Position numbers and translations under genes: made by a program. The notes under the pieces are model-generated. The model had not been told where the DNA came from and did no database searches. It was given only the letters and a program-made list of their open reading frames with translations. Shown here in pieces: positions 28,511 to 41,401 of a stretch of DNA of 64,000 nucleotides. The first letter of the stretch is position 1, and each line of letters starts with the position of its first letter. Where the stretch lies: positions 243,821 to 307,820 of the forward strand of contig NZ_BMMV01000007.1 of NCBI RefSeq assembly GCF_014646115.1. The letters are read 5' to 3'. This stretch comes from Streptomyces camponoticapitis (GTDB lineage: Bacteria; Actinomycetota; Actinomycetes; Streptomycetales; Streptomycetaceae).

Positions 28511-30406
28511 TTACACCGCCCTCATCAGCAGGGTCGCGGCGATGAGCACTGCCGTACCTCCGAACATCGAGACCGCGTAGGAGCGGGCGTAGCCGTTCTG
28601 CAGCTTGCGCAGCCGGCCGGAGAGCCCGCCGAACGACGCCGCCGTGCCGTTGACGACACCGTCGACCAGGGTGTGGTCGACATACACGAGCGAGCGGGTG
28701 AGGTGCTCGCCGCCGCGGACCAGGACCACATGGTTGAAGTCGTCCTGGAGGAGATCGCGGCGGGCGGCGCGGGTGAGCAGCGAGCCGCGCGGCGCGATGA
28801 CCGGCACCGGCTTGCGGCCGTACTGGAGATACGCGGCGCCGACACCGATGAGCAGCACCACGACCGTGGACGCGGTGACGGCCCCCGCGCTGATCGGCGG
28901 GTGACCGTGCTCGAAGGCGGTGACCGGCTCAAGCCACTTCACGAACGACTCGTTGAGCGAGAAGAGACCGCCCGCGAAGACCGAGCCGAAGGCGAGGACG
29001 ATCATCGGGATCGTCATCGACTTGGGCGACTCGTGCGGGTGCGGCTCGTTGCCCTCCGCGTCGGGCTGCCAGCGCTTCTCGCCGAAGAAGGTCATCAGCA
29101 TCACGCGCGTCATGTAGTACGCCGTGAGGGCCGCGCCCAGCAGGGTGACGGCGCCGAGGATCCAGCCCTCGGTGCCTCCCTTGGCGAACGCCGCCTCGAT
29201 GATCTTGTCCTTCGACCAGAAGCCGGAGAGACCGGGGAAGCCGATGATCGCGAGATAGCCGAGACCGAAGGTGACGAAGGTGACCGGCATGTACTTGCGC
29301 AGGCCGCCGTACTTGCGCATGTCCACCTCGTCGTTCATGCCGTGCATGACCGAGCCGGCGCCGAGGAACAGCCCCGCCTTGAAGAAGCCGTGCGTCACCA
29401 GGTGCATGATCGCGAAGACGTAGCCGATGGGGCCGAGGCCCGCGGCCAGGATCATGTAGCCGATCTGGGACATCGTCGAGCCCGCGAGGGCCTTCTTGAT
29501 GTCGTCCTTCGCGCAACCGACGATCGCACCGAAGAGGAGCGTGACCGCTCCGACGACGACGACCACCAGCTGCGCGTCCGGGGACGCGTTGAAGATCGCG
29601 CCGGACCGGGTGATCAGATACACGCCCGCGGTCACCATCGTCGCCGCGTGGATCAGGGCCGAGACCGGGGTCGGGCCCTCCATCGCGTCGCCGAGCCAGG
29701 ACTGGAGCGGCACCTGCGCCGACTTGCCGCAGGCGGCCAGCAGGAGCATCAGGCCGATGCCCGTGATCGTGCCGTCGCTCGCCTCACCGGTGGACTCCAG
29801 CACTGGCCCGAAGGCGAACGTGCCGAAGGTGGTGAACATCAGCATGATCGCGATCGACAGACCCATGTCGCCGACGCGGTTGACCAGGAACGCCTTCTTG
29901 GCCGCCGTGGCCGCGCTGGGCTTGTGCTGCCAGAAGCCGATGAGCAGGTACGACGCGAGGCCGACACCCTCCCAGCCGAAGTACAGCAGCAGGTAGTTGT
30001 CCGCGAGGACGAGCAGCAGCATCGCCGCGAGGAACAGGTTCAGATAGCCGAAGAAGCGGCGGCGCCGCTCGTCGTGCTCCATGTACCCGATGGAGTAGAT
30101 GTGGATCAGGGTGCCGACGCCGGTGATCAGCAGCACGAACGTCATCGACAGCTGGTCGAGCTGGAAGGCGATGTCCGCCTGGAAGCCCTCGACGGGCACC
30201 CAGCTGAACAGGTGCTGGTGCAGGGCGCGTTCCTCGCCGCCCTTGCCCAGCATGTCCGCGAACAGCACCACACCGATCACGAAGGAGGCGGCCGCCAGGA
30301 CCGTGCCGAGCAGATGTCCCACCCGGTCCAGGCGTCGCCCGCCGCACAGCAGTAGACCTGCTCCGAGCAGGGGCGCCGCGATGAGCAGCGCAATCAGATT
30401 CTCCAC
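28511..30406 (-). CDS. nuoL: NADH dehydrogenase subunit L
   Basis: NuoL/ND5, the distal proton-pumping subunit with the long lateral helix, 631 residues. Motifs seen include [37 protein letters not shown] and [15 protein letters not shown]. It is complete, unlike the nuoL2 fragment at 1-856, and the two are clearly diverged. The gene lies 14 bases after nuoK and four bases before nuoM. Confidence 0.97.
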   Translation of the reverse strand: MENLIALLIAAPLLGAGLLLCGGRRLDRVGHLLGTVLAAASFVIGVVLFADMLGKGGEERALHQHLFSWVPVEGFQADIAFQLDQLSMTFVLLITGVGTLIHIYSIGYMEHDERRRRFFGYLNLFLAAMLLLVLADNYLLLYFGWEGVGLASYLLIGFWQHKPSAATAAKKAFLVNRVGDMGLSIAIMLMFTTFGTFAFGPVLESTGEASDGTITGIGLMLLLAACGKSAQVPLQSWLGDAMEGPTPVSALIHAATMVTAGVYLITRSGAIFNASPDAQLVVVVVGAVTLLFGAIVGCAKDDIKKALAGSTMSQIGYMILAAGLGPIGYVFAIMHLVTHGFFKAGLFLGAGSVMHGMNDEVDMRKYGGLRKYMPVTFVTFGLGYLAIIGFPGLSGFWSKDKIIEAAFAKGGTEGWILGAVTLLGAALTAYYMTRVMLMTFFGEKRWQPDAEGNEPHPHESPKSMTIPMIVLAFGSVFAGGLFSLNESFVKWLEPVTAFEHGHPPISAGAVTASTVVVLLIGVGAAYLQYGRKPVPVIAPRGSLLTRAARRDLLQDDFNHVVLVRGGEHLTRSLVYVDHTLVDGVVNGTAASFGGLSGRLRKLQNGYARSYAVSMFGGTAVLIAATLLMRAV

Positions 30407-30420
30407 GATTCAGCGACCCC

Positions 30421-30720
30421 TCAGAGCTTCATCAGGCTGGCGTCGTCGACCGAGGCCGAGTGGCGCGAACGGAACAGCGACACGATGATCGCGAGCCCGA
30501 CGACGACTTCCGCTGCGGCGACGACCATCGTGAAGAAGGCGATGATCTGGCCGTCCAGATTGCCGTGCATCCGGGAGAAGGCGACGAATGCGAGGTTGCA
30601 CGCGTTGAGCATCAGCTCGACGCACATGAAGACGACGATCGCATTGCGCCGGATCAGCACTCCGGCCGCACCGATGGTGAACAACAGGGCGGCGAGATAG
30701 AGGTAGTTGACCGGATTCAT
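30421..30720 (-). CDS. nuoK: NADH dehydrogenase subunit K
   Basis: NuoK/ND4L, 99 residues, three helices, with the proton-path glutamates in [16 protein letters not shown] and [17 protein letters not shown]. Length equals the E. coli subunit; it lacks the charged tail of NuoK2. The start overlaps the nuoJ stop as ATGA. Confidence 0.97.
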   Translation of the reverse strand: MNPVNYLYLAALLFTIGAAGVLIRRNAIVVFMCVELMLNACNLAFVAFSRMHGNLDGQIIAFFTMVVAAAEVVVGLAIIVSLFRSRHSASVDDASLMKL

Positions 30721-31541
30721 TTGGTGACACCGTCCTCGCGGTCCCGGCGGTCCACACGGCCGAGGCGCTCGCTCGACCGCTGCTCCAGCGCCTTCAGGTC
30801 GGCCATGGCCTCACCGGACACGTCCCGGATCTGGCCGCGGTCCTTGAGCGTCTTGCTGACCGTCAGCTCGGAAGCGGTGCCGTCGGGCAGCAGACCGGCG
30901 ATGTCCACCGCGTTGTGGCGGGCGTAGACACCGGGCGCGGGCAGCGGCGGCACGTGCTTGCTGCGGATCCGCTGCTCGGACAGCTCACGCTGGGTCAGGG
31001 CCCGTTCGGTGCGCTCGCGGTGCGTGAGCACCATCGCGCCGACGGAGGCCGTGATCAGCAGGGCGCCGGTGATCTCGAAGGCGAACACGTACTTGGTGAA
31101 GACCAGGGCCGCGAGGCCCTCCACGTTGCCCCCGGCGTTGGCGACGCCGAGCCCGGTGAAGGTCGTCAGCGACGCGTTGCCGATGCCCGCGATCAGCAGG
31201 ACACCGAAGCCGAGCCCGCAGGCGGCGGCCCACCAGCGCTGGCCCTTGATCGTCTCCGTGAGTGAGTCGGCGGCGGTGACGCCGACGAGCATGACCACGA
31301 AGAGGAAGAGCATCATGATCGCGCCGGTGTAGACGACGATCTGCACGATGCCCAGGAAGTACGCCCCGTTGGCCAGGTAGAAGACCGCCAGGATGATCAT
31401 GGTCCCGGCGAGACAGAGCGCGCTGTGCACGGCCCGCCTCATCAGGATGGTGCAGAGCGCGCCGATCACGGCGACGGTGCCGAGGATCCAGAACTGGACG
31501 GCCTCGCCGGTCGAGGTGAGGGAAGCGGCGAGCGTGTTCAT
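30717..31541 (-). CDS. nuoJ: NADH dehydrogenase subunit J
   Basis: NuoJ/ND6, 274 residues. The N-terminal about 185 residues are the membrane domain with [20 protein letters not shown] and [21 protein letters not shown] hydrophilic C-terminal extension of about 90 residues (from REELS-like [16 protein letters not shown]) is absent from NuoJ2. The ATG at 31541 was chosen because it overlaps the nuoI stop (ATGA); the longer reading frame upstream is a shadow of nuoI. Confidence 0.95.
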   Translation of the reverse strand: MNTLAASLTSTGEAVQFWILGTVAVIGALCTILMRRAVHSALCLAGTMIILAVFYLANGAYFLGIVQIVVYTGAIMMLFLFVVMLVGVTAADSLTETIKGQRWWAAACGLGFGVLLIAGIGNASLTTFTGLGVANAGGNVEGLAALVFTKYVFAFEITGALLITASVGAMVLTHRERTERALTQRELSEQRIRSKHVPPLPAPGVYARHNAVDIAGLLPDGTASELTVSKTLKDRGQIRDVSGEAMADLKALEQRSSERLGRVDRRDREDGVTK

Positions 31542-32197
31542 CCGCCGATCACCTTCCTCGACGCCGGTTCGTCCTCGCCGAAGTCGGAGGCGCCTTCCTG
31601 CGGGCGCTCGCCCTTGGTGAAGGCGACCTGCCGGACCGTGCCGGGGGCGGCTTCGGTCACCAGGCCCCGGTAGTAGTCCTGTTCGTCCGTGCCGGGGAAG
31701 ATCGAGTGCGGGGACTCGACCATGCCCTCCTCCAGTCCCGCGAGGAGCTGCTCCTTGGTGTAGATGAGGCTCTCGCGCGAACTGTCGGCCAGCTCGAACT
31801 CGTTGGTCATCGTGAGCGCCCGGGTGGGGCACGCCTCGATACAGAGTCCGCACAGGATGCAGCGGGCGTAGTTGATCTGGTAGACGCGGCCGTAACGCTC
31901 ACCCGGGGAGTAGCGCTCCTCCTCGGTGTTGTCCGCGCCCTCGACATAGATCGCGTCCGCCGGGCAGGCCCAGGCGCACAGCTCACAGCCGATGCACTTC
32001 TCCAGGCCGTCCGGATGACGGTTCAGCTGATGGCGGCCGTGGAAGCGCGGCGCCGTCACCTTCTCCGTCTCCGGATACTGCTCGGTCAGCCGCTTCTTGA
32101 ACATGGCCTTGAAGGTCACGCCGAAGCCGGCGACCGGATTCAGCCGGCGCGCGCCGGGGTCGTCCCCCTTCGAACCTTTGGAAGCGTTGTCAGGCAC
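31538..32197 (-). CDS. nuoI: NADH dehydrogenase subunit I
   Basis: NuoI with two 4Fe-4S clusters (N6a/N6b): [12 protein letters not shown] and [12 protein letters not shown] are both complete. The GTG at 32197 ([10 protein letters not shown]) was chosen because AAAGGAGG lies just upstream inside the end of nuoH, which it overlaps by 8 bases; this gives 219 residues. The C-terminal about 70 residues extend beyond the E. coli protein. It hands electrons from NuoG to NuoB. Confidence 0.95.
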   Translation of the reverse strand: MPDNASKGSKGDDPGARRLNPVAGFGVTFKAMFKKRLTEQYPETEKVTAPRFHGRHQLNRHPDGLEKCIGCELCAWACPADAIYVEGADNTEEERYSPGERYGRVYQINYARCILCGLCIEACPTRALTMTNEFELADSSRESLIYTKEQLLAGLEEGMVESPHSIFPGTDEQDYYRGLVTEAAPGTVRQVAFTKGERPQEGASDFGEDEPASRKVIGG

Positions 32198-33578
32198 CGT
32201 CAGCCTCCTTTCCGTCACTCTCAGTATTGACCCCGCCACTGACAATCAGTTCGCGCTCACCGCGTGAGCGCCGGCGCGGCACGGGCGGCAGGGTCTGCCC
32301 CGGCAGCGGAGGCACCGGGAATCCACCGGCCATCGGATCGAACGGGGGCGGTGGTGGTTCGGCCGCGGCAGCGGCCTTCTCCTTCTTGTCCCGGAAGATG
32401 TCGGCGACGAAGGAGAGCAGCAGGATCGCGATGACGGCCCCGGCCACGTAGAGCACGATGTCCTGGAAGTCGTAGTTCTCGTTCCGCAGGGCACGCACGG
32501 TGGCGACCAGCATCAGCCAGACGACCGAGACCGGGATCAGGACCTTCCAGCCGAGCTTCATCAACTGGTCGTAGCGCACACGCGGGAGCGTGCCGCGCAG
32601 CCAGATGAAGAAGAACAGCAGCAGCTGGACCTTGACGATGAACCAGAGCATCGGCCACCAGCCGTGGTTCGCACCCTCCCAGAACGTGGAGATGGGGTAC
32701 GGGGCCCGCCAGCCGCCCAGGAAGAGCGTGGCGGAGACGGCGGAGACGGTGACCATGTTGACGTACTCGGCCAGCATGAACAGCGCGAACTTGATCGACG
32801 AGTACTCGGTGTTGAAGCCGCCGACCAGGTCACCCTCGGACTCGGGCATGTCGAACGGCGCGCGGTTGGTCTCGCCGACCATCGTGACGATGTAGATGAT
32901 GAAGGAGACCGGCAGCAGGATGATGTACCACCGGTCGGCCTGCGCGTCGACGATCGCCGAGGTCGACATCGACCCGGAGTAGAGGAACACCGAGGCGAAC
33001 GCGGCGCCCATCGCGATCTCGTAGGAGATCATCTGCGCGCACGAGCGCAAGCCACCGAGCAGCGGGTACGTCGATCCGGACGACCAGCCGGCGAGGACGA
33101 TGCCGTAGATGCCGACCGAGGCGACCGCGAGGATGTAGAGCATCGCGATCGGCAGGTCCGTCAGCTGCATCGTCGTGCGGTGGCCGAAGATCGAGACTTC
33201 GTTGCCCGCGGGTCCGAAGGGGATCACGGCGATCGCCATGAAGGCGGGCACCGCCGCGATGATCGGCGCCAGGACGTAGACGACCTTGTCGGCCCGCTTG
33301 ACGACGACGTCTTCCTTCAGCATCAGCTTGATGCCGTCGGCGAGCGACTGGAGCATGCCCCAGGGGCCGTGCCGGTTGGGCCCGATGCGCAGCTGCATCC
33401 AGGCGACGACCTTGCGCTCCCAGACGATCGCGATCAGCACGGTCACCATGAGGAACGCGAAGCAGAAGACGGCCTTGATGGCCACCAGCCACCACGGGTC
33501 GGTGCCGAACATCGAGAGGTCCTCGGCGGCGAGGACGCTCTGCGCGGGTGCCGCGCCGAGTTGGGCGAGGGCGGTCAT
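32190..33578 (-). CDS. nuoH: NADH dehydrogenase subunit H
   Basis: NuoH/ND1, 462 residues, longer than the usual 325 because of an N-terminal extension of about 25 residues and a C-terminal Pro/Ala-rich cytoplasmic tail ([13 protein letters not shown] onward, about 75 residues). The quinone-channel loop [20 protein letters not shown] and [20 protein letters not shown] are intact. The start overlaps the nuoG stop by four bases. Such tails are common in streptomycete NuoH (family knowledge). Confidence 0.96.
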   Translation of the reverse strand: MTALAQLGAAPAQSVLAAEDLSMFGTDPWWLVAIKAVFCFAFLMVTVLIAIVWERKVVAWMQLRIGPNRHGPWGMLQSLADGIKLMLKEDVVVKRADKVVYVLAPIIAAVPAFMAIAVIPFGPAGNEVSIFGHRTTMQLTDLPIAMLYILAVASVGIYGIVLAGWSSGSTYPLLGGLRSCAQMISYEIAMGAAFASVFLYSGSMSTSAIVDAQADRWYIILLPVSFIIYIVTMVGETNRAPFDMPESEGDLVGGFNTEYSSIKFALFMLAEYVNMVTVSAVSATLFLGGWRAPYPISTFWEGANHGWWPMLWFIVKVQLLLFFFIWLRGTLPRVRYDQLMKLGWKVLIPVSVVWLMLVATVRALRNENYDFQDIVLYVAGAVIAILLLSFVADIFRDKKEKAAAAAEPPPPPFDPMAGGFPVPPLPGQTLPPVPRRRSRGERELIVSGGVNTESDGKEADGA

Positions 33579-36093
33579 GCGCGCACCTCCGGTGCGTCGG
33601 ACTCCGGTGCGCCGGCCGGGGCCTGTGCCTCGGCGGGGCCGATCCGGACGAGCGTGCCCGGCCGGGATCCGGTGTCCGCGAGGACACCGCCGCCGGCCGA
33701 GTTCAGCGGCAGCCAGACGACGTTGTCGGGCATCTCGGTGACGCTGAGCGGCAGTTCGACCGTGCCTGCGGGGCCGGTGACGGCCAGGACGTCGCCGTCC
33801 TTGACGCCCGTCTCGGCCGCGGTGGCGGCGGAGAGCCGGGCGACGGCCGCGTGGCGGGTGCCCGCCAGGGCCTCGTCGCCGTCCTGGAGCCGGCCCTGGT
33901 CGAGCAGCAGCCGGTGACCGGCGAGCACCGCCTCGCCCGCGCCCGGACGGGGCAGCGGACGCGACGACTCGACGGGCCCTTCGGCACGCGGGCCGTCCCA
34001 GTGGCCGAGCCGGTCCAGCTCGGTGTGTACGGCCTTCAGGTCGGGCAGCGCCAGGGACACGTCCATGGCGTCGGCGAGCATGTGCAGCACCCGCGCGTCG
34101 TCCGTGGCCAGCCGCCGCGTCATCTGGTCGGGCTTGAGGGCGGCCTCGAACATCCGCACCCTGCCCTCCCAGTTGAGGAAGGTGCCGGCCTTCTCGGCGA
34201 CGGCCGCGACGGGAAAGACGACGTCGGCGTGGTCGGTGACCTCGCTGGGACGCAGCTCCATCGAGACCAGGAAGCCGACGGCCGCGAGCGCCTCACGCGC
34301 GCGTGCCGGGTCCGGCAGGTCGGCGACCTCGACGCCCGCGACGACCAGCGCGCCGAGTTCGCCGGTCGCGGCGGCCTCGACGATCTGGCCGGTGTCCCGG
34401 CCGTGGCGGTGCGGCAGTTCGCGTACGCGCCAGACCTCGGCGACCTCCTCACGGGCCCGCGGGTCCGTGGCGGGACGGCCGCCGGGCAGCAGCGTCGGCA
34501 GCGCGCCGGCCTCGACCGCGCCGCGCTCACCGGCCCTGCGCGGCACCCAGACGAGCTTGGCGCCGGTCGCGGTGGCGGCCCTGGCGGCGGCGGTGAGCCC
34601 GCCGGGGACGGCGGCCAGCCGCTCGCCGACGACGATCACCGCGCCGCTCTCGCGCAGGGCGTCGGCGGCGCGGGTGCCCGCGCCTTCGAGGCCGGTCTGC
34701 GAGGCGAGCGCGTCGAGCCACTCGGTCTCGGTGCCGGGCGCGGCGGGCAGCAGAGTGCCGCCGGCCTTCCGCAGACCGGGCGTGGTGTGCGTGGCGAGGG
34801 AGAAGCTGCGCTGCCCGTGCTTGCGGTGGGCCTTGCGCATCCTCAGGAAGAGGCCGGGCGCCTCCTCCTCGGACTCGAAACCGACGAGCAGGACGGCCGG
34901 GGCCTTCTCCAGCGTCGTGTTCGTGATCCCCTTGCCGTCCAGGTCGACGCCGTGTCCGGCGACGTGGGCGGCGAGGAACTCGGCCTCCTCGGCGCTGTGT
35001 ACGCGCGCGCGGAAGTCGATGTCGTTGGTGTCGAGGGCGACGCGGGCGAACTTGGCGTACGCGTAGGAGTCCTCGACCGTCAGCCGGCCGCCGCTCAGGA
35101 CCGCGGCCCGGCCGCGCGCGGCGGCGAGACCGTTGGCCGCGGCCTCAAGTGCCTCGGGCCAGCTCGCCGGTTCCAGCTCGCCGTCCGCGTTCCGTACGAG
35201 GGGCGAGGTGATCCGGTCCGGCCGCTGCGCGTAGCGGAAGCCGAACCGCCCCTTGTCGCAGATCCACTCCTCGTTGACCTCGGGGTCGTCGGCGGCCATG
35301 CGCCGCATGACCTTGCCGCGCCGGTGGTCGGTGCGGGTGGCACAGCCGCCCGCGCAGTGCTCGCACACGCTCGGCGAGGAGACCAGGTCGAACGGGCGGG
35401 AGCGGAAGCGGTACGCCGCCGAGGTCAGCGCGCCGACCGGGCAGATCTGGATGGTGTTGCCGGAGAAGTACGACTCGAACGGGTCGCCCACCCCGATACC
35501 GACCTGCTGGAGCGCGCCGCGCTCCAGGAACTCGATCACCGGGTCGCCCGCGACCTGGTTGGAGAAGCGGGTGCAGCGCGCGCAGAGCACGCACCGCTCG
35601 CGGTCGAGCAGCACCTGTGTGGAGATCGGTACGGGCTTCTCGAAGGTCCGCTTCTTGCCCTCGAACCGGGTGTCGGCCTGACCGGCGCTCATCGCCTGGT
35701 TCTGCAGCGGGCACTCGCCGCCCTTGTCGCAGACCGGGCAGTCCAGCGGGTGGTTGATGAGCAGCAGCTCCATCACACCGCGCTGCGCCTTCTCGGCGAC
35801 CGGCGAGGTGATCTGCGACTTGACGACCATGCCGTCGGTGCAGGTGATGGTGCAGGAGGCCATCGGCTTGCGCTGGCCCTCGACCTCGACGATGCACTGC
35901 CGGCAGGCGCCGGCGGGGTCGAGGAGCGGGTGGTCGCAGAACCGGGGGATCTCGATGCCGAGGAGTTCGGCGGCGCGGATCACCAGGGTCCCCTTGGGGA
36001 CCGAGATCTCGATGCCGTCGATCGTCAGCGAGACGAGATCTTCGGGCGGGACCGCCGCCTCGCCGCCGCCGGTGGGGGCGGAGGTGGTGACTG

Positions 36094-36097
<4 letters not shown>
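33575..36097 (-). CDS. nuoG: NADH dehydrogenase subunit G
   Basis: NuoG, the large iron-sulfur subunit of the peripheral arm, 840 residues. Ordered motifs: an N-terminal 2Fe-2S domain ([16 protein letters not shown]), the His-Cys 4Fe-4S region near [13 protein letters not shown], a ferredoxin-like [11 protein letters not shown] and CPVG, then CEHCAGGC with a later Cys (WICDKGRFG) that fits the N7-type cluster. The remainder is a molybdopterin-oxidoreductase-like fold without evident cofactor binding. The ATG at 36097 overlaps the nuoF stop (ATGA). Confidence 0.96.
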
Positions 36098-37448
<1,351 letters not shown>

Positions 37449-37449
<1 letters not shown>

Positions 37450-38303
37450 CACTTCCCCTCCTCGGCTACCGGGCCCGTGGGGTTCGCGGGATCGGACGGC
37501 GCGGTCTGCTGCGGCGCGTCGTGCGAGCTCAGATGTTCGGAACCGGGCTGGGGCGGTGTGTCCCGCGGGGCCCTGTCGGCGCGCGGGGCGGGCGTACGGG
37601 CCGGGATGGCCTCGCCCTTGGCGAGCTTCAGGCCGATCAGCGAGGCGGGGCCCGCGCCACCGGTGGCGTCGACGGCGCCGGGGCGCTCGTCGGGGAAGCC
37701 CGCGAGGATGCGCGCGGTCTCCTTGTACGTGCACAGGGGCGCGCCGCGCGTCGGGGTGACCTGCTCGCCGGCCCGCAGGTCGTCCACGAGCTGCTTCGCC
37801 GACTCGACGGTCTGGTTGTCGAAGAACTCCCAGTTGACCATCACCACCGGCGCGAAGTCGCAGGCCGCGTTGCACTCGATGTGCTCCAGCGTGACCTTGC
37901 CGTCCTCGGTGGTCTCGTTGTTGCCGACCCCCAGGTGCTGCTTCAGCTCGTCGAAGATGGCGTCGCCGCCCATCACCGCGCAGAGCGTGTTGGTGCAGAC
38001 GCCGACCTGGTAGTCGCCGGACGGCTTGCGCCGGTACATCGAGTAGAAGGTGGAGACCGCGGTCACCTCGGCGGTGGTCAGCCCCAGCATCTCGGCGCAG
38101 AACCGGACGCCGGTACGGGTGACGTGCCCGTCCTCGGACTGCGTGAGGTGCAGCAGCGGCAGCAGGGCCGAGCGGCTGTCGGGGTAGCGGGCGATCACCT
38201 CCTTGGCGTCCGTCTCCAGCCGGGCGCGCACATCGGCCGGGTAGTCGGGGGCGGGGAGTTGGGGCATTCCGAGGCTGACCTCGGAATTCGGTGTGGTGGT
38301 CAC
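37449..38303 (-). CDS. nuoE: NADH dehydrogenase subunit E
   Basis: NuoE, thioredoxin-like 2Fe-2S (N1a) subunit, 284 residues. Ligands lie in [14 protein letters not shown] and [16 protein letters not shown]. The conserved domain ends near residue 205. A disordered Pro/Ala-rich C-terminal tail of about 75 residues follows, longer than in E. coli. The GTG start overlaps the nuoD stop (GTGA). Confidence 0.96.
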
Positions 38304-39622
38304 CGGTCGACGCCTCCCATCACGGGGTCGATGGACGCGACGGCGACGATGACGTCGGCGACCTGGCCGCCCTCACACATGGCCGCCATGGACTGGAGAT
38401 TGGTGAACGACGGGTCGCGGAAGTGGACCCGGTAGGGGCGCGTGCCCCCGTCGGAGACGACGTGCACGCCGAGTTCGCCCTTGGGCGACTCGACGGCGGC
38501 GTACGCCTGCCCGGGCGGGACCCGGAAGCCCTCCGTCACCAGCTTGAAGTGATGGATCAGAGCCTCCATGGACGTGCCCATGATGTTCTTGATGTGGTCG
38601 AGCGAGTTGCCGAGGCCGTCCGGGCCGAGCGCGAGCTGCGCGGGCCAGGCGATCTTCTTGTCGCCGACCATCACCGGGCCCGGCTCCAGCCGGTCCAGGC
38701 ACTGCTCGACGATCCGCAGCGACTGGCGCATCTCTTCCAGCCGGATGAGGAAGCGGCCGTAGGCGTCGCAGGTCTCGGCGGTCGGGATGTCGAAGTCGTA
38801 CGTCTCGTAGCCGCAGTACGGGTCGGTCTTGCGCAGGTCGTGCGGCAGCCCGGCCGAGCGCAGGATCGGGCCCGTGGCGCCGAGCGCCATGCAGCCGGCC
38901 AGGTCGAGATAGCCGACGTCCTGCATACGGGCCTTGAAGATCGGGTTGCCGGTGGCGAGCGCGTCGTACTCCGGCAGGTTCTTGCGCAGGGTCTTCAGCA
39001 GCTCGCGCAGGTGGTCGACGGCGCCCGGGGGAAGGTCCTGGGCGAGGCCGCCGGGCCGGATGTACGCGTGGTTCATGCGCAGGCCGGTGATCAGCTCATA
39101 GGCATCGAGAATCAGTTCACGATCGCGGAAGCCGTAGATCATGATCGTGGTCGCGCCGAGCTCCATGCCACCGGTGGCGATGCAGACCAGGTGCGAGGAG
39201 AGCCGGTTGAGCTCCATCAGCAGGACGCGGATGATGTTCGCCCGGTCCGGGATGTCGTCCTCGATACCCAGCAGCGTCTCCACGGCGCGGCAGTACGCCG
39301 TCTCGTTGAAGAACGACGTCAGGTAGTCCATGCGCGTGACGAAGGTGGTGCCCTGCGTCCAGTTGCGGAATTCGAGGTTCTTCTCGATGCCGGTGTGCAG
39401 ATAGCCGATGCCGCAGCGGGCCTCGGTGACGGTCTCGCCCTCGATCTCCAGGATCAGCCTGAGCACACCGTGCGTCGACGGGTGCTGCGGACCCATGTTG
39501 ACGATGATGCGCTCGTCGTCCGACTTGGCCGCGGTCTCGACGACCTCGTCCCAGTCACCGCCGGTGACGGTGTAGACGGTGCCCTCTGTGGTGGCACGGG
39601 GGGTTGCGTGGGGGGTGGTCAT
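38300..39622 (-). CDS. nuoD: NADH dehydrogenase subunit D
   Basis: NuoD/49-kDa subunit, which forms the quinone site with NuoB, 440 residues. Signature segments are [26 protein letters not shown] and, at the C-terminus, [11 protein letters not shown]. The tyrosine and histidine residues of the quinone pocket appear to be kept (HPSTHG region and DYLTSFFNE). It is the only nuoD in the window, so any assembled NuoA2-L2 complex would have to borrow it or do without. The start overlaps the nuoC stop by four bases. Confidence 0.97.
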   Translation of the reverse strand: MTTPHATPRATTEGTVYTVTGGDWDEVVETAAKSDDERIIVNMGPQHPSTHGVLRLILEIEGETVTEARCGIGYLHTGIEKNLEFRNWTQGTTFVTRMDYLTSFFNETAYCRAVETLLGIEDDIPDRANIIRVLLMELNRLSSHLVCIATGGMELGATTIMIYGFRDRELILDAYELITGLRMNHAYIRPGGLAQDLPPGAVDHLRELLKTLRKNLPEYDALATGNPIFKARMQDVGYLDLAGCMALGATGPILRSAGLPHDLRKTDPYCGYETYDFDIPTAETCDAYGRFLIRLEEMRQSLRIVEQCLDRLEPGPVMVGDKKIAWPAQLALGPDGLGNSLDHIKNIMGTSMEALIHHFKLVTEGFRVPPGQAYAAVESPKGELGVHVVSDGGTRPYRVHFRDPSFTNLQSMAAMCEGGQVADVIVAVASIDPVMGGVDR

Positions 39623-40374
39623 GAGTACGACCTCCGCTGGTCCGGCGACGGGATCTGGGCGCCCTTGTACTCGACGGCGATGCCGCCGAGGGGATAGTCC
39701 TTGCGCTGCGGGAAGCCCTGCCAGTCGTCCGGCATCATGATCCGGGTGAGGGCGGGGTGGCCGTCGAAGATCAGGCCGAAGAAGTCGTACGTCTCACGCT
39801 CGTGCCAGTCGTTGGTCGGATAGACCTCGACCAGGGACGGCACGTGCGGGTCGCTGTCCGGTGCGGACACTTCGAGGCGGATCAGCCGGCCGTGCGTCAG
39901 TGAACGCAGGTGGTAGACGGCGTGCAGCTCGCGGCCCTTGTCGCCCAAGAAGTGGACGCCGGACACACCCGTACAGAGCTCGAAGCGGAGCGCCGGGTCG
40001 TCGCGCAGGGTCCTGGCCACCTGGACCAGATGCTCGCGGGCGATGTGGAAGGTGAGTTCGTTCCTGTCGACGACCGTCTTCTCGATGGCGTTCGCGGGGA
40101 GCAGGCCCTGCTCCTCCAGCGCGCCCTCGAGTTCGTCGGCGATCTCGTCGAAGACACCGTCGCGGCCGCCGTAGGGGCGGCTGGAGGCGCCCGGCAGGGT
40201 CACGGTCCTGACGAGACCGCCGTACCCGCTGGTGTCGCCGCCGCCGGTGTCGGTGCCGAACATGCCCTTGCGTACGCCGATGACCTCGGAGGACTGGCCG
40301 CGCGCGGACGGAATGCCGGCCCCGGCCGGCTGGTCGTTCTCCGGAGAACTCCCGGCTCGCTGCTCGTCGCTCAC
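39619..40374 (-). CDS. nuoC: NADH dehydrogenase subunit C
   Basis: NuoC/30-kDa subunit, 251 residues. The 30-kDa signature [20 protein letters not shown] and QRKDYPLGG are present. The N-terminal about 70 residues are a Gly/Ser-rich extension. The GTG at 40374 overlaps the nuoB stop (GTGA). The conserved domain is similar to nuoC2 but the C-terminal Pro/Glu tail of that protein is absent. Confidence 0.96.
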   Translation of the reverse strand: MSDEQRAGSSPENDQPAGAGIPSARGQSSEVIGVRKGMFGTDTGGGDTSGYGGLVRTVTLPGASSRPYGGRDGVFDEIADELEGALEEQGLLPANAIEKTVVDRNELTFHIAREHLVQVARTLRDDPALRFELCTGVSGVHFLGDKGRELHAVYHLRSLTHGRLIRLEVSAPDSDPHVPSLVEVYPTNDWHERETYDFFGLIFDGHPALTRIMMPDDWQGFPQRKDYPLGGIAVEYKGAQIPSPDQRRSYS

Positions 40375-40925
40375 CTGAGAAGTCCCTTCATCTCGATCGT
40401 CGGCAGTGCCTTGAGCGCCGCCTCCTCCGCCTCGCGGGCGGCCTCCTCCGCGTTGACCCCGAGCTTCCCGCCCTGGATCTTCTGGTGGAGCTTGAGGATG
40501 GCGTCCATCAGCATTTCCGGGCGCGGCGGGCAGCCCGGCAGGTAGATGTCGACAGGGACGATGTGGTCGACGCCCTGGACAATCGCGTAGTTGTTGAACA
40601 TCCCGCCCGACGACGCGCAAACCCCCATGGAGATGACCCACTTGGGATTCGGCATCTGGTCGTAGACCTGCCTCAGGACGGGCGCCATCTTCTGGCTCAC
40701 CCGTCCCGCCACGATCATCAGGTCCGCCTGGCGCGGCGAACCGCGGAAGACCTCCATGCCGAACCGGGCCAGGTCGTACCGGCCGGCGCCCGTCGTCATC
40801 ATCTCGATGGCGCAGCAGGCGAGGCCGAAGGTCGCCGGAAAGACGGACGACTTACGCACCCAGCCCGCGGCCTGCTCGACGGTGGTCAGCAGAAAACCGC
40901 TCGGCAGCTTCTCTTCGAGTCCCAT
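40371..40925 (-). CDS. nuoB: NADH dehydrogenase subunit B
   Basis: NuoB with the N2 4Fe-4S ligands [22 protein letters not shown] and LPGCPPRPE, 184 residues. The ATG at 40925 ([10 protein letters not shown]) is preceded by GGAGGAG at good spacing; the longer upstream frame is not supported. The gene lies 19 bases after nuoA, the only real gap in the upstream half of the operon. Confidence 0.97.
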   Translation of the reverse strand: MGLEEKLPSGFLLTTVEQAAGWVRKSSVFPATFGLACCAIEMMTTGAGRYDLARFGMEVFRGSPRQADLMIVAGRVSQKMAPVLRQVYDQMPNPKWVISMGVCASSGGMFNNYAIVQGVDHIVPVDIYLPGCPPRPEMLMDAILKLHQKIQGGKLGVNAEEAAREAEEAALKALPTIEMKGLLR

Positions 40926-40944
40926 TGGTTGCTCCTCCGCGCCT

Positions 40945-41304
40945 TTAGTCCCATTCCAGACCGCCGCGCCGCCACACATACGCGTAGGCGACGAAGACGG
41001 TGAGCACGAAGAGCAACATCTCCACGAGCCCGAAAAGCCCCAGCGCGTCGAAGGTGACGGCCCAGGGGTAAAGGAAGACGACCTCGATGTCGAAAATGAT
41101 GAAGAGCATCGCCGTCAGGTAGTACTTGATGGGAAAGCGGCCACCTCCGGCCGGCGTGGGAGTGGGCTCGATGCCGCACTCGTACGCTTCGAGTTTTGCC
41201 CGGTTGTACCTTTTCGGGCCGATAAGCGTGGCCGCCACCACGGAGAAGATCGCAAACGCGGCACCGAGAGCGCCGAGCACGAGGATTGGCGCGTAGGCAT
41301 TCAC
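40945..41304 (-). CDS. nuoA: NADH dehydrogenase subunit A
   Basis: NuoA/ND3, 119 residues, first gene of the nuoA-N operon. It has the loop [15 protein letters not shown] with the conserved Cys, and helices ending [16 protein letters not shown]. The GTG at 41304 (VNAYAPILV) follows AAGGAGCGAGGAGC. A Rex-type operator lies 82-97 bases upstream. Confidence 0.96.
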   Translation of the reverse strand: MNAYAPILVLGALGAAFAIFSVVAATLIGPKRYNRAKLEAYECGIEPTPTPAGGGRFPIKYYLTAMLFIIFDIEVVFLYPWAVTFDALGLFGLVEMLLFVLTVFVAYAYVWRRGGLEWD

Positions 41305-41385
41305 GCTCCTCGCTCCTTCCAGTCGTCCCTGACCGTTGGTCCTCAACCGAGCTTCTGTGTCGCCGCCCCACGAAGATCACGCGTA

Positions 41386-41401
41386 TGTGAGGCAGTTCAC
41401 A
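41386..41401 (-). promoter_or_regulatory. Rex operator (ROP) upstream of nuoA
   Basis: On the nuoA strand the site reads TGTGAACTGCCTCACA, matching the Rex consensus TGTGAAC-N3-TTCACA at 14 of the 16 positions, with the full left half-site. Rex is the NADH/NAD+-responsive repressor known in S. coelicolor to control nuo and other respiratory operons (established knowledge). A possible -10 (TAGGAT, plus coordinates 41418-41423) lies just upstream of the site, which would place the repressor over the early transcribed region (inference). Confidence 0.85.
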
